64,000 bases of DNA from Paenibacillus dokdonensis (GCF_004916975.1 NZ_STGQ01000003.1:248001-312000); one strand, 5' to 3'; positions 42,756-52,870 are shown, numbered from the stretch's first letter. Translations and numbers: made by a program. The notes: generated by a model not told the origin, from the letters alone.

Positions 42756-45692
42756 GTGAGCCAGAAAACTGTAAGTATAGCTTTGAACGGAACAAACGTT
42801 GAATTCAAAGAGGGCATGACGGTACTCGAGGCCATTAACCTTGCAGGACTAGAGCATCCTCAAATTTGTTATGTACCCGAAGTGGATCCTATTCAAACAT
42901 GCGATACCTGTATCGTTGAAATCAATGGCCAACTAAAACGTGCCTGCTCCACCAATGCGGCGGACGGCATGGATATCAAGCTTTCTTCGGATCGGGCTAA
43001 GGAAGCCCAAACGGAAGCAATGGACCGGATTCTTGAGAATCATCTGCTGTACTGCACGGTCTGTGACAACAACAATGGAAACTGCAAAGTGCATAATACG
43101 GCAGAATTGATGGAAATTGAGCATCAAAAATATCCTTATCGCCCGAAAGTCGACGCCTCTGAAGTTGATATGTCCCATCCGTTTTACCGGTATGATCCTA
43201 ATCAATGTATCGCCTGCGGTCAATGCGTTGAAGTGTGTCAAAACCTTCAGGTCAATGAAACGCTGTCGATCGACTGGGAAGCAGATATTCCCCGCGTGAA
43301 ATGGGATGCCGGCACATCCATTAATGACTCCTCCTGCGTGAGCTGCGGACAATGCGTGACCATCTGTCCTTGCAACGCATTAATGGAGAAATCGATGCTC
43401 GGCGAAGCCGGGTTCATGACTGCTATTGATAAGCCGATTCTCGATCCGATGATTGAACTGGTCAAAGAGGTAGAGCCAGGCTACAGCGGCATTTTTGCTA
43501 TTTCCGAAATTGAAGCCGCAATGCGCGACACCAGAACACGCAAGACCAAAACGGTTTGCACGTTCTGCGGCGTGGGCTGCTCCTTTGAAGTGTGGACCAA
43601 GGGACGCAAGATCCTGAAAGTTCAGCCATCTCATGATGCCCCTGTCAATGCGATTTCCACCTGTGTTAAAGGTAAATTCGGCTGGGATTTCGTGAACAGT
43701 GAAGAACGCATCACTACTCCGCTGATTCGTCAGGGAGATGCATTTGTGGAAGCCTCATGGGATGAAGCTCTCTCCCTTGTTGCTGAACGTCTGGGCGGAA
43801 TCAAGAAGGAATACGGCTCTAACGCGCTCGGATTTATTTCTTCCTCCAAAATCACCAATGAAGAAAACTACGTGATTCAAAAGCTGGCACGCCAAGCGTT
43901 TGAAACCAACAATATCGACAACTGCTCCCGTTACTGCCAATCCCCTGCTTCGGACGGACTGATGTCCACTGTAGGTATCGGCGGTGATGCCGGCTCCATC
44001 AAGGACATTGCAGCTGCAGGACTTGTCATTCTGATTGGCTGCGCTCCTGCGGAAGGCCATCCCGTGCTTGCGACACGCATCAAACGTGCCCACAAGCTGC
44101 ATGGACAAAAGCTGATTGTTGCAGATCTGCGAAAACATGAAATGGCTGAGCGCTCCGATCTGTTTATTCGTCCAAAACAAGGATCCGACTTTGTGTGGCT
44201 TACTGCCGTCACCAAATACATGATCGACCAAGGCTGGCATGACGCAGCTTTCGTCCAGCAGCATGTCAATCAGTTCGGTGAATATTCGCAGCTGCTTGAG
44301 AAATTCACACTGGAATATGCCGAACAGGAGACCGGTATTTCCAAAGACACACTCATCTCCATCGCGGCTATGATTCATGAAGCTGATGGAACCGCCATCT
44401 GCTGGGGTATGGGTGTAACCCAAAATATAGCCGGATCGCATACTTCCGCGGCAATTTCCAACTTGCTGCTCGCAACCGGAAACTATATGCGTCCAGGTGC
44501 AGGGGCATATCCGCTCCGTGGTCACAATAACGTACAAGGCGCTTGCGACATGGGAACCCTGCCGCCATGGCTGCCAGGCTACCAGCATGTATCCAATGAT
44601 GAAGCCCGCACCCGCTTTGAACAGGCTTACGGTGTAAGCATTTCTCCAAAACCGGGCATGGATAACATCCAAATGCTGGATGCGGTGGATCGCGGCGAGC
44701 TCAAGGGTATGTACCTGGTTGGCGAAGACATGGCTTGGGTCGACTCCAATGCCAATCACGTACATGAGCTTCTCAGCAAGCTGGACTTCTTTGTGGTTCA
44801 GGACGTCTTCCTGTCCCAAACAGCCCAATTTGCCGATGTCATTCTGCCTGCTGCCCCTTCCCTCGAGAAGGACGGCACCTTCACGAATACGGAGCGTCGT
44901 GTACAGCGTCTGTATGAGGTCATGGAACCAATGGGGGATTCCAAGCCGGACTGGTGGATTACGACTCAGCTTGCGAAACATCTTGGCTTCGACTGGAACT
45001 ACAGCCATCCAAGCGAAATCTTTGCAGAAATGGCCAGCCTGACACCGTTCTTCGCTAAAGCAAGCTACGAAGTCATGGAAGGCTGGGGCAGCTTTACCTG
45101 GGGTTCTGCAACTGGTGAAAGCACGCCGCTCCTGTATACCGACGGATTCCATTTCCCGGACAAAAAGGCCCGCTTCTCGCTGGTGGACTACATTCCTCCA
45201 ATGGAATTCCCTGCAGAATTCGATCTTGTGCTGAATAACGGACGCCTCCTGGAACAGTTCCATGAAGGCAATATGACTAACAAATCGCATGGTATCAACC
45301 TGAAGCTGCCAGAAGTCTTTGTAGAAATTTCGCCTGAGCTGGCCGCAGAACGCGGTCTCGAAAGCGGATCTTTGGTTCGCCTTGAATCACCTTACGGCGC
45401 CATCAAGCTGAAGGCTCTGGTGACAGATCGCGTACACCGTAATGAGATCTATGTTCCAATGCACTCCACCAGCCATGAAACGGCTGTTAATCTCCTGACC
45501 GGAGGTGCGGTGGATGTCCGTACGCATACGCCTGCCTATAAGCAGACGAAAGTCCGGATGCAAACCTTGAACATTAAAGGAGCGAATCCGCTTCCGCTCA
45601 GTAATCCGCGGAACAAGAAGCGGCATCCGCAAAACGGAGTCGAAGTTCAGCGCAAATGGAACCGTCCCGGTTATGTTTCTCTGGTGGACTAA
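42756..45692 (+). CDS. Formate dehydrogenase alpha subunit (molybdopterin, Fe-S)
   Basis: A 978-residue cytoplasmic enzyme. N-terminal [2Fe-2S] ferredoxin domain (C38, C49, C52, C64), an HC3-type site (H96, C100, C103, C110), two [4Fe-4S] motifs (C151/154/157/161 and C194/197/200/204), then the molybdopterin oxidoreductase core with its own cluster (C268, C271, C275, C303). C394 in SRYCQSPA aligns with the catalytic Sec/Cys; the next residue is Gln instead of the usual His. The C-terminal MopB domain completes it. It oxidises formate to CO2; YrhE/YjgC-type. GTG 42756 follows AATGAGG. A DUF1641 gene follows. Confidence 0.92.
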   Translation: MSQKTVSIALNGTNVEFKEGMTVLEAINLAGLEHPQICYVPEVDPIQTCDTCIVEINGQLKRACSTNAADGMDIKLSSDRAKEAQTEAMDRILENHLLYCTVCDNNNGNCKVHNTAELMEIEHQKYPYRPKVDASEVDMSHPFYRYDPNQCIACGQCVEVCQNLQVNETLSIDWEADIPRVKWDAGTSINDSSCVSCGQCVTICPCNALMEKSMLGEAGFMTAIDKPILDPMIELVKEVEPGYSGIFAISEIEAAMRDTRTRKTKTVCTFCGVGCSFEVWTKGRKILKVQPSHDAPVNAISTCVKGKFGWDFVNSEERITTPLIRQGDAFVEASWDEALSLVAERLGGIKKEYGSNALGFISSSKITNEENYVIQKLARQAFETNNIDNCSRYCQSPASDGLMSTVGIGGDAGSIKDIAAAGLVILIGCAPAEGHPVLATRIKRAHKLHGQKLIVADLRKHEMAERSDLFIRPKQGSDFVWLTAVTKYMIDQGWHDAAFVQQHVNQFGEYSQLLEKFTLEYAEQETGISKDTLISIAAMIHEADGTAICWGMGVTQNIAGSHTSAAISNLLLATGNYMRPGAGAYPLRGHNNVQGACDMGTLPPWLPGYQHVSNDEARTRFEQAYGVSISPKPGMDNIQMLDAVDRGELKGMYLVGEDMAWVDSNANHVHELLSKLDFFVVQDVFLSQTAQFADVILPAAPSLEKDGTFTNTERRVQRLYEVMEPMGDSKPDWWITTQLAKHLGFDWNYSHPSEIFAEMASLTPFFAKASYEVMEGWGSFTWGSATGESTPLLYTDGFHFPDKKARFSLVDYIPPMEFPAEFDLVLNNGRLLEQFHEGNMTNKSHGINLKLPEVFVEISPELAAERGLESGSLVRLESPYGAIKLKALVTDRVHRNEIYVPMHSTSHETAVNLLTGGAVDVRTHTPAYKQTKVRMQTLNIKGANPLPLSNPRNKKRHPQNGVEVQRKWNRPGYVSLVD

Positions 45693-45711
45693 AGGAAAGG
45701 TGGTATGAAAA

Positions 45712-46185
45712 TTGGCACAACCCATTTCTTTTATTAAAAAACGCGTTCTAAGCGAAGAAGAAATAAAGCAGCAGTCACTGGATCAGCTGAAGGATTCCGT
45801 AGCCGAGCATGAACAGGCGATTGAGAAGGCAATCGCTGTCCTGAGCGAGCTGTACGGCAGCGGCGTCCTGGAAGCAGCCGAATCGCTGCTGAAGGCAAAA
45901 GCCAAGGTTGCTGAAATTGCCCTCAATCAGGTAAAGCGACCTGAAATGACGAACATGATCAATAATGGTCTCGCAGCGGCGGGAGCCCTATCCGCTATTG
46001 ACCCGGAACAAACCTCTAAGCTGCTAGGCAGTGTGGCGAAAGGACTTGAGGAAGCGAATGAGCCTCAGGACAAAAAGCTGACGGTCTTTTCCCTTATGAG
46101 TGCCCTGAAGGATCCTGATGTGAACCGCGCAATCGGCTTTGGCCTGCGTTTCCTGAAAGGGATGGGCAAAGGGCTGGGCGAGTAG
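45712..46185 (+). CDS. DUF1641 protein, formate dehydrogenase partner (YrhD/YjgD-like)
   Basis: A 157-residue helical protein with the DUF1641 core (SLMSALKDPDVNRAIGFGLRFLKGMGK). TTG 45712 follows AGGTGG, 19 bases after the dehydrogenase stop. Such genes follow FdhA homologues in Bacillus (yrhE-yrhD, yjgC-yjgD) and probably make a small partner subunit. A good terminator follows. Confidence 0.85.
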   Translation: MAQPISFIKKRVLSEEEIKQQSLDQLKDSVAEHEQAIEKAIAVLSELYGSGVLEAAESLLKAKAKVAEIALNQVKRPEMTNMINNGLAAAGALSAIDPEQTSKLLGSVAKGLEEANEPQDKKLTVFSLMSALKDPDVNRAIGFGLRFLKGMGKGLGE

Positions 46186-46240
46186 GTTTTGGCATCTCTC
46201 CTTAACATGCATGCCCATATGTATGAATAAATGAATGAAT

Positions 46241-46275
46241 AAAAGGCAGGTTCCAATTTTGGAATCTGCCTTTTT
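46241..46275 (+). terminator. Terminator after the DUF1641 gene
   Basis: AAAGGCAG.TTCC / GGAA.CTGCCTTTTT with a five-base loop, ending in a T run on the plus strand. Confidence 0.88.
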
Positions 46276-46445
46276 CCGTATGTTCCTTTACATCCGTATA
46301 CTCCTATAAACAAAAACAGACCCCGGAGCATCGGGCTCCAGGGCATCAATCAATATATTATAAAAGGGGTATGGCTTTATTATAAGTGCCCTATCTTAAA
46401 ATTAGATGAAAATAACCTTCAAGACACCTTAAATTTGCAAAGGAA

Positions 46446-49400
46446 TTACCGCAAACTTATGTGTCTGCTCCATTTTTCGAGTGCCCGTTCCATATCGGAC
46501 ATCAAAACAGGCTTGCTTAAGAAATCATGCATCCCCGCTTCCAGGCACATTCTATGGTTATCGGCGCCAGCAAAAGCGGTGACAATGATAACAGGCAGTC
46601 CCTCCTGCGGAAGCTGGCGGCGAATGGACTGCACAGCCTCGATGCCATCGATGACCGGCATCTGCACATCCATAAAAATCAGGTCGTAATTCCCCTCTAC
46701 AGCCGCTCGAATCGCCTCGGCTCCATCAACAGCCATGTCAGGAGCGTATCCCATTTTATTCAGGATCGCCGTAAGCAGCTGACGGTTAACCGGATGATCA
46801 TCAGCCACCAAAATATTCAGTAGACCAAAACGCGGCAGGGTTGTTTCGGGCAGCTCAAGCCTGCTTAAAGTCTTCGCTTCACTTTCCGGCATGCTTGAAA
46901 TCCTAATTTCTTCTTCTATAACAGGATTCGCTTCCTCCCGATGAACAGCCACATCATCGCTGGAAGTCCAGGCTTTGGATTTTAAGGTAAAATAAAACGT
47001 GGTTCCCCCTTCCTCTTCTTCCTGGATAACCCCGATCGATCCGCCCATCAGCTCGACCAGCTTCTTGCATATGGAAAGGCCTAAACCTGTTCCTCCGTAT
47101 TTGCGGTTAATAGCCGGATGTAGCTGTGAAAAGGACTGGAACAGCTGGTCAAGCTTATCCGGTGGTATGCCGATTCCTGTATCCTTAACGAAAAACTCCA
47201 GCGTCATTTCGCCTTCCGACGAATCGCTTGCCATTTGAACCGAAACGGAAACTCTTCCGGTTTCGGTAAATTTAATCGCATTGCCAACCAAATTAATCAA
47301 AACCTGCCGCAGTCGTCCTTCATCACCGCGGATCATATCCGGAATGTCCGGCGAGATATGCACGCGCAGCTCCAAATCTTTCTCAGCCGCTTTGGCAGAA
47401 AACAACTCGGCCACGCTGCATAGAATCGAATGGATTTGAATCGGATCATCGCTGAGTATCATCTTCCCCGCTTCAATCTTGCTGAAATCGAGGATTTCAT
47501 TCAAAATTTGCAGCAGCGCATCACTGCTCTCACGAATGATATCGGTGTAGCTTTGCTGCTCCTCATTCAGCGGGGAATCCGCAAGCAGCTCGATCATCCC
47601 CATAATCCCATTCATTGGCGTTCTCAGCTCATGGCTCATAATCGCCATGAACTCAGACTTCGCCTTATCCGCCTGCTCGGCCGATTCCTTCGCGCGGAGA
47701 ATTTGCTTCTCATTCGTAATATCGTTGAAGACAATGACTGCGCCCATCCGCTCTCCCTTGTCAAACAACGGGGTTACGCGGTAGGATGCCAGAAAGCTGG
47801 AACCATCCTTCCGCCAGAATACCGACTCCTCCTTATACAGGGCAATCCCTTCCCGGACTGCGCTCATAATCGGAGATTCGCCCGGAAGATAATGACTACC
47901 ATCCGCACGCGTCTGCTGCAGCATTCCCAAAAATGATTGTCCAATCCATTCTCCCGCATTAAATCCAAGCATTCTGGCTCCAGCAGGATTCATAAAGCCT
48001 GCCTGGCCCTCCAGATCAACCCCAAAGATCCCCTCAGATACCGAGTTCAAAATGAGCGCATGCTCATAGCTCAGCTTCTTGATTTGCTCCAAATACTGTT
48101 TGCTCTCCGTGATATCGCTCGTAATGCCAAAGACGCCAACAATCTTGCCGCGCAAAATAATCGGTACATTAATGACGCTGACTTCAATCCGGTGGCCGTC
48201 CCGATGCCGCAGGCCAATCTCATAGGTCTGCGGCTCACCCTTGGCCGCAAGGCTGAAATGATAAGCCGTCTTGTCCACATCGACGGGATCTATTAATGGA
48301 GTAAAGTGATTATGCAGCATTTCATGCTCTGTGTAGCCGCATAGAATCTGCTGCCCCCGGTTGACCGTCAGCAGATTGCCTTCCAAATCAAGCGAAGCGA
48401 CTCCCGCCGGATTGTATTCAAACAGCGATTTATACTCTTTCAGTTGAAGATCAACCTGTTTACGTTCTGTAATATCACGGGAAACGGATATCACCTCTTC
48501 CACTTCCCCGTTCACATTATAGGTGAAGCGGCTGTTGGTTTCGAACCACATGTAAGTGCCATCTTTGCGGCGGAACCGGAATGTAAATGCATCCGGTGAA
48601 TCTTCATCCAAGGCGGAAATAAGATGATGCCTGACCTTCTTCACATCGTCAGGATGAATATAACTGCGGCTCGAAGTTCCTTCCATCTCTTCCGGTTCGT
48701 AGCCCAGCATGGGTCTGCATACTGGCGAGACATAAATAAAAGTCAGCTCGTCATCTACCTTGTGGCGGGAAATGAAGTCCAGTGAATAATCCATAATGAG
48801 CTTGTATTTCTGCTCACTTTGTTTTAGCTTCTGCGCCATCTCGACCCGGTCATTCACATTGCGGCCAATGGTCAGAATCCGCTTGATACCGCCATCTTGG
48901 TCCTGAATAATCTGAAATGCCGTCTCAATCCACAAATAATGCCCGTCCTTATGTCTGACCCTCCGGGTAAATACGCTGTCAAGGGAATAAAGAGCGTTTC
49001 CGTTCAGCATGTCGGCCGCATCATCCGGGTGGTAAAACTCAGCCCGGTGATGACCTATCATTTCTTCAGCCTCATAGCCAAGTATCCGTTTCATGGAAGG
49101 GGAGACCTCTTCCAGAATGCCATCCGCCCTGCTGGTGGAAAAGAGAATATCCGCATTCTTCTCAAACAGAATCTGCATATTGGGATCAATCTCTATACGC
49201 TCTTCTTCGATTTTAGCATCCGACAGAATCGTTGCTTCCTGAACCAGATAATCATCCTCTCCGTTTTCTCCGCTCTTTGCCAGAGAAACCTGCAGTCTCA
49301 CCCTAACCTCATATCCGTTTTTATGTATATAACATTTCTCCACAATCGTTAGATCTGTTGAAGATTGATGAAGCAGCTTCGCAAGACATGCAGGGGCTGT

Positions 49401-49595
49401 ATTCAGCCTGTCATACGGATGTGTGATTTCCGCTTCTGTCATGGACAAAAGCTCCAATTCCGTATAACCCAGCATAGCGGCAAAGACGCTGCTGACAGCA
49501 ATCCATTGCTCGGTATCGACGGCAACTGCAGCCATCGGAATCGACGCATGCTTGTATAGTTGTTGAATGAAGTTGTCATTACGCGAGTTTTCCAC
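46446..49595 (-). CDS. Cytoplasmic multi-PAS hybrid histidine kinase
   Basis: A 1049-residue protein with no TM segment. About five PAS domains occupy residues 10-635 (repeated signatures such as GYEPEEM, HPDD and RRKDG). HisKA follows, phospho-His in FMAIMSHELRTPMNG, then HATPase (NLVGNAIKFT, DTGIGIP, GGTGLGLSIC) and a C-terminal receiver with acceptor Asp in LIFMDVQMPVIDG and Lys in FLSKP. GTG 49595 follows AAGGGAGGACCGGCA. The PAS array suggests sensing of redox, light or small ligands. No downstream regulator lies beside it. Confidence 0.9.
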   Translation of the reverse strand: MENSRNDNFIQQLYKHASIPMAAVAVDTEQWIAVSSVFAAMLGYTELELLSMTEAEITHPYDRLNTAPACLAKLLHQSSTDLTIVEKCYIHKNGYEVRVRLQVSLAKSGENGEDDYLVQEATILSDAKIEEERIEIDPNMQILFEKNADILFSTSRADGILEEVSPSMKRILGYEAEEMIGHHRAEFYHPDDAADMLNGNALYSLDSVFTRRVRHKDGHYLWIETAFQIIQDQDGGIKRILTIGRNVNDRVEMAQKLKQSEQKYKLIMDYSLDFISRHKVDDELTFIYVSPVCRPMLGYEPEEMEGTSSRSYIHPDDVKKVRHHLISALDEDSPDAFTFRFRRKDGTYMWFETNSRFTYNVNGEVEEVISVSRDITERKQVDLQLKEYKSLFEYNPAGVASLDLEGNLLTVNRGQQILCGYTEHEMLHNHFTPLIDPVDVDKTAYHFSLAAKGEPQTYEIGLRHRDGHRIEVSVINVPIILRGKIVGVFGITSDITESKQYLEQIKKLSYEHALILNSVSEGIFGVDLEGQAGFMNPAGARMLGFNAGEWIGQSFLGMLQQTRADGSHYLPGESPIMSAVREGIALYKEESVFWRKDGSSFLASYRVTPLFDKGERMGAVIVFNDITNEKQILRAKESAEQADKAKSEFMAIMSHELRTPMNGIMGMIELLADSPLNEEQQSYTDIIRESSDALLQILNEILDFSKIEAGKMILSDDPIQIHSILCSVAELFSAKAAEKDLELRVHISPDIPDMIRGDEGRLRQVLINLVGNAIKFTETGRVSVSVQMASDSSEGEMTLEFFVKDTGIGIPPDKLDQLFQSFSQLHPAINRKYGGTGLGLSICKKLVELMGGSIGVIQEEEEGGTTFYFTLKSKAWTSSDDVAVHREEANPVIEEEIRISSMPESEAKTLSRLELPETTLPRFGLLNILVADDHPVNRQLLTAILNKMGYAPDMAVDGAEAIRAAVEGNYDLIFMDVQMPVIDGIEAVQSIRRQLPQEGLPVIIVTAFAGADNHRMCLEAGMHDFLSKPVLMSDMERALEKWSRHISLR

Positions 49596-49774
49596 TGCCG
49601 GTCCTCCCTTCTATCACAAAAGACAAGCATGTTGAGCCCTTCGAACAGGTTGAATGGAATCGGCTCAATAGCAGATTAACCTAGATACAGGGTTTTAAAA
49701 CCATTTTTTCTTATTATAAGAGAAAGCCCGCTCCCGGGTCCAGCAAGCGGCTCATCCCCATGTCCACTATATAT

Positions 49775-49813
49775 GAAAAAGCCGCTCTATGACGGAAGTC
49801 AACGAGACGGCTC
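49775..49813 (-). terminator. Terminator of the sugar operon
   Basis: AGCCGTCTC / GAGCGGCT on the minus strand with a long loop, then TTTTT. It lies 25 bases beyond the Gfo/Idh stop. Confidence 0.75.
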
Positions 49814-49837
49814 TTCATAGGTTTGCATTCAGGATTA

Positions 49838-51106
49838 TTACACCGTGACCCGCTGCACCATATCACTCAGCTTGACGGTCATTCCTCCCAGAAAACGCGA
49901 TTCTTCTGCGGCAAAAGCGATTAAATGGCTCTGTAAGGAAGCCGTTGCTGAGGTTAATGCCGATACGGTATCATTTTCATTCTCGCGCACATTTTGCAGG
50001 AACTCAGCAACCATCCGGTCGTCACCGCCGCCATGGCCGTCTCCGGCAACGCCACAGTGAAATTCTACCTGCTCGCCGGTTTCGAAACGGTTCAACGTGT
50101 ATGTTCCTTCCTCCATATCACCATATATCTCGCCTTTCGTACCCATAATACGGACTCGCCGGACCTCTTTCTCGGTAAAGGAGGACAAAGTGAATGTCGC
50201 ATTGGCACCACCCGCGAACTCCATATTGACGATCTGGTGATCAACCACATTGTTATCGCAGTGGTAGACGCAGCGGCCAAATGGTCCTTCTTTTAAGGCC
50301 GTCATGATGCCCTCTTGGGTCAGATCATGCGTAATATAGCGAGCCCATGGGTGTTCGGGCGGCTGGTTATACAGCTTAAGTGCTGAGAAGGGACAGCTTT
50401 GTTCAACCTGGCAGCCGTCGGTGCAGCGCGCGGTAGATCCTTCCGGCGCATGCTCCTCCCGATAATGTAACAGCGATCCGAAGGAGCTGACATGCGTACA
50501 AGGCTTATCCATCAGCCATGAGATGATATCCAGATCATGGCATGATTTGGCGAGGACCATGGGGCTCGTCTCGGCTGAGTTCCGCCAATTGCCGCGCACA
50601 TAGCTATGTGTCATGTGGCGGTATCCAACATACTCTGAATGCTGGATCGTGGCGATGGTTCCGACTTCTCCCGCCTCGATGCAGCGCTTGATACCGGACC
50701 AGAATGGCGAATACCGCAGCACATGGCTGACCGTAAGCACACGCTGGTGAGTGAGAGCAGCCTGCTCGATGCGGATGCACTCCTCCGCCAGGGGCGACAT
50801 CGGCTTCTCCAGCAGGATATGATAGCCAAGTTCAAGCGCCTTCATCGCGGGTTCAAAGTGCAGCCGGTCCAGTGTGCTAATGATCATGACATCTGCGATC
50901 CGGCCTTTCTCGAAAGCCTGCTCCCATGAGGTATATACATATTCCGGTGCGATATCGTGGATTGCGGCCATACGCTGCCTACGCTCCACATTCGGTTCCG
51001 CGACCGCTACAATCTTCAATTCTTCCGGATGTTTCTCTGCATATGGACCATAGATGTATCGTCCTCTGCTGCCTGCGCCAAGAAGTACGGCAGTTACTGT
51101 CTTCAC
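49838..51106 (-). CDS. Gfo/Idh/MocA family oxidoreductase with cysteine cluster
   Basis: A 422-residue NAD(P)-dependent sugar oxidoreductase. Rossmann motif LGAGSRG near residue 9, EKP at 100-102, and the HDLD catalytic segment at 190-193. In addition C228, C232, C238, C279 and C283 lie in two CxxxC-like groups in the C-terminal domain, which suggests a bound metal. It is last in the operon after the response regulator. It may convert a sugar released from the imported oligosaccharide; the substrate is unknown. Confidence 0.85.
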   Translation of the reverse strand: MKTVTAVLLGAGSRGRYIYGPYAEKHPEELKIVAVAEPNVERRQRMAAIHDIAPEYVYTSWEQAFEKGRIADVMIISTLDRLHFEPAMKALELGYHILLEKPMSPLAEECIRIEQAALTHQRVLTVSHVLRYSPFWSGIKRCIEAGEVGTIATIQHSEYVGYRHMTHSYVRGNWRNSAETSPMVLAKSCHDLDIISWLMDKPCTHVSSFGSLLHYREEHAPEGSTARCTDGCQVEQSCPFSALKLYNQPPEHPWARYITHDLTQEGIMTALKEGPFGRCVYHCDNNVVDHQIVNMEFAGGANATFTLSSFTEKEVRRVRIMGTKGEIYGDMEEGTYTLNRFETGEQVEFHCGVAGDGHGGGDDRMVAEFLQNVRENENDTVSALTSATASLQSHLIAFAAEESRFLGGMTVKLSDMVQRVTV

Positions 51107-51189
51107 ATGGGTTCCTCCTCGTCATGTTGGTTACTGTGCCCTGATTGTACGTCACCTGCCGTAGGGTCGAAAGAGACTTTTCCATACAT

Positions 51190-52857
51190 TTATATACTCT
51201 TCTTGACTTGCCCCGCCTGACGCTGAAGACGGTATTCTTGCGGAGTCTCCTGATTTTGCTTTTTGAAAAAGCGGATAAAAGCCAAGGCTGAGTTATAACC
51301 TAGAGCCGCAGCAATTTCATTAACTTTCATCGGAGTGTTCAGCAGCCATTCCTTCGCCTTCAGGTTCCGGTATTCGTTAATGTAGTCTGACAAGCCAGTC
51401 CCGGTCAGCTGCTTATACAAGCGCGAAAAGTAGGATGGATTAAGCCCGACATGATCCGCTATAGTGACTAGCGAAATATCCTGGGCCAGATGTTCCTCGA
51501 TAAAACGGTGCACCTTCTTGACGAGATTCGTCGTTACTTGCCCGCCCAGGGCTGCCTGCCGCGTGAAATAGCAGTCCGCCATATTCCAGAAAAATTGTTT
51601 CACATCCGGCCAAGAAGCCGCTTCATCCTTATGGTACAGCAGGGCTATATCCAACCTCTCGCACACAGCCTGCCGGAATGGTTCATTCTGATCCATGCAT
51701 GACAGGAAGATGGATGCCATTGAATGGTATAGCTCCATCTTCCGTCCATATGCATGAGATTCCCCAGTCCATACGGCGGTGAGATGCAGGTACAGCTTAT
51801 TGAACTCCTCGCGGTGATTGTTCTCCAAACATTGCTGAAGCAGCTGCAGGCGGGTATGATGGCAATAATCATTCGTCTCTTCCCCGTTTTCCTGCAGCTT
51901 CACCAGATCCGAGTCCGTTACAATGACAGCAGGAGAGAGGCCTAGACCGTAAACGAAACAATATTTCAGCATATGGAATCGCTGAGAGATCATGTCCCAA
52001 TCCGTCGGCTCGCTGCTGAGGGCAAAGGAGACGGACACGCGCAGCAGCCGCTGGCATGTCTGCTGAATGTTCTCCAGCATAGCACTAATATGGGAATACC
52101 CGGTCTTCCATGCTGCTGCTTCTTTAATTCCAGTCTCATGGGTCTGCAGCAGCCATATAATGCGTGAACTGTCATATACACAGGAGTAACACTGCATGCT
52201 AAGCCCCGCATATTCCTCCACAATGTTCTGAACTCCGTATAGAAGCAGTGTTTTGTCGAGCGGTGTGAACGATTCCTTCCACCTATCCACCCTGCCTAAC
52301 AGCAGCAATATCTGCCGGTCCGCCTGCAGAGGGATGGCCAGTTCATTCAATTGATGCGCCAGACCATCTATTGACTCCTGCTTACCCTGAAGCAGATCCC
52401 ATACATATTCCTTCTGCAGCAGTGGAAGTGCTTTACGCATCCTTTCGTTGACCCGATCCAGCATCTTGAGCTGATCGCCTTCTTCATCAAGCTTTGCCAT
52501 TGCCCGCTTGACCGAACGGATAATTTTATCGTCACTCTCCACTTTCAAAATATAATCAAAGCCCCCGTAAGCCATCGCACTCCGGATATAATGGAAGTCA
52601 TTATATCCGGTAAGGAAGATGACCTTGCAGGCTGGCCATTCATTCTGAATGATTTGCAGCAGTTCAATGCCTTCAAGTCCTGGCATCTTAATGTCCGATA
52701 TGACAATGTCAACTTGATGTTTACGCATTCTATCGAGAGCCTCTTCTCCCGAATACGCTTTCAACACTTCCAACTCCATATGCTCAGTCGTTTGGAACAA
52801 TTCCAGCAGCCCGTCCACAATGATAGGCAGATCGTCTACGATAAGCAGCCTGCGCAT
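51190..52857 (-). CDS. AraC-type response regulator (YesN-like)
   Basis: A 555-residue regulator: receiver domain (residues 1-120, acceptor Asp in VISDIKMPG, Lys in LKVES), a long middle region, and a C-terminal AraC double HTH (about 455-550, VGLNPSYFSRLYKQ and NEIAAALGYNSALAF). ATG 52857 follows AAGGAGGAACCGGCT; the frame extends to 52977 inside the kinase gene. It pairs with the kinase 13 bases upstream and should control the sugar transport genes before it. Confidence 0.9.
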   Translation of the reverse strand: MRRLLIVDDLPIIVDGLLELFQTTEHMELEVLKAYSGEEALDRMRKHQVDIVISDIKMPGLEGIELLQIIQNEWPACKVIFLTGYNDFHYIRSAMAYGGFDYILKVESDDKIIRSVKRAMAKLDEEGDQLKMLDRVNERMRKALPLLQKEYVWDLLQGKQESIDGLAHQLNELAIPLQADRQILLLLGRVDRWKESFTPLDKTLLLYGVQNIVEEYAGLSMQCYSCVYDSSRIIWLLQTHETGIKEAAAWKTGYSHISAMLENIQQTCQRLLRVSVSFALSSEPTDWDMISQRFHMLKYCFVYGLGLSPAVIVTDSDLVKLQENGEETNDYCHHTRLQLLQQCLENNHREEFNKLYLHLTAVWTGESHAYGRKMELYHSMASIFLSCMDQNEPFRQAVCERLDIALLYHKDEAASWPDVKQFFWNMADCYFTRQAALGGQVTTNLVKKVHRFIEEHLAQDISLVTIADHVGLNPSYFSRLYKQLTGTGLSDYINEYRNLKAKEWLLNTPMKVNEIAAALGYNSALAFIRFFKKQNQETPQEYRLQRQAGQVKKSI

Positions 52858-52870
52858 AGCCGGTTCCTCC

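Noticed and set aside
43755..45290. 511-residue open frame on the minus strand
   Set aside because: It lies wholly antisense to the formate dehydrogenase gene, has no ribosome binding site, and its product looks like no protein family; it is a shadow of the real gene's codon pattern.
42756..45692. Selenocysteine codon in formate dehydrogenase
   Set aside because: The catalytic position is encoded as Cys (residue 394) and the frame has no internal TGA.
46319..46345. Inverted repeat CCGGAGC / GGCTCC downstream of the DUF1641 terminator
   Set aside because: Short stem with no T run; likely chance.
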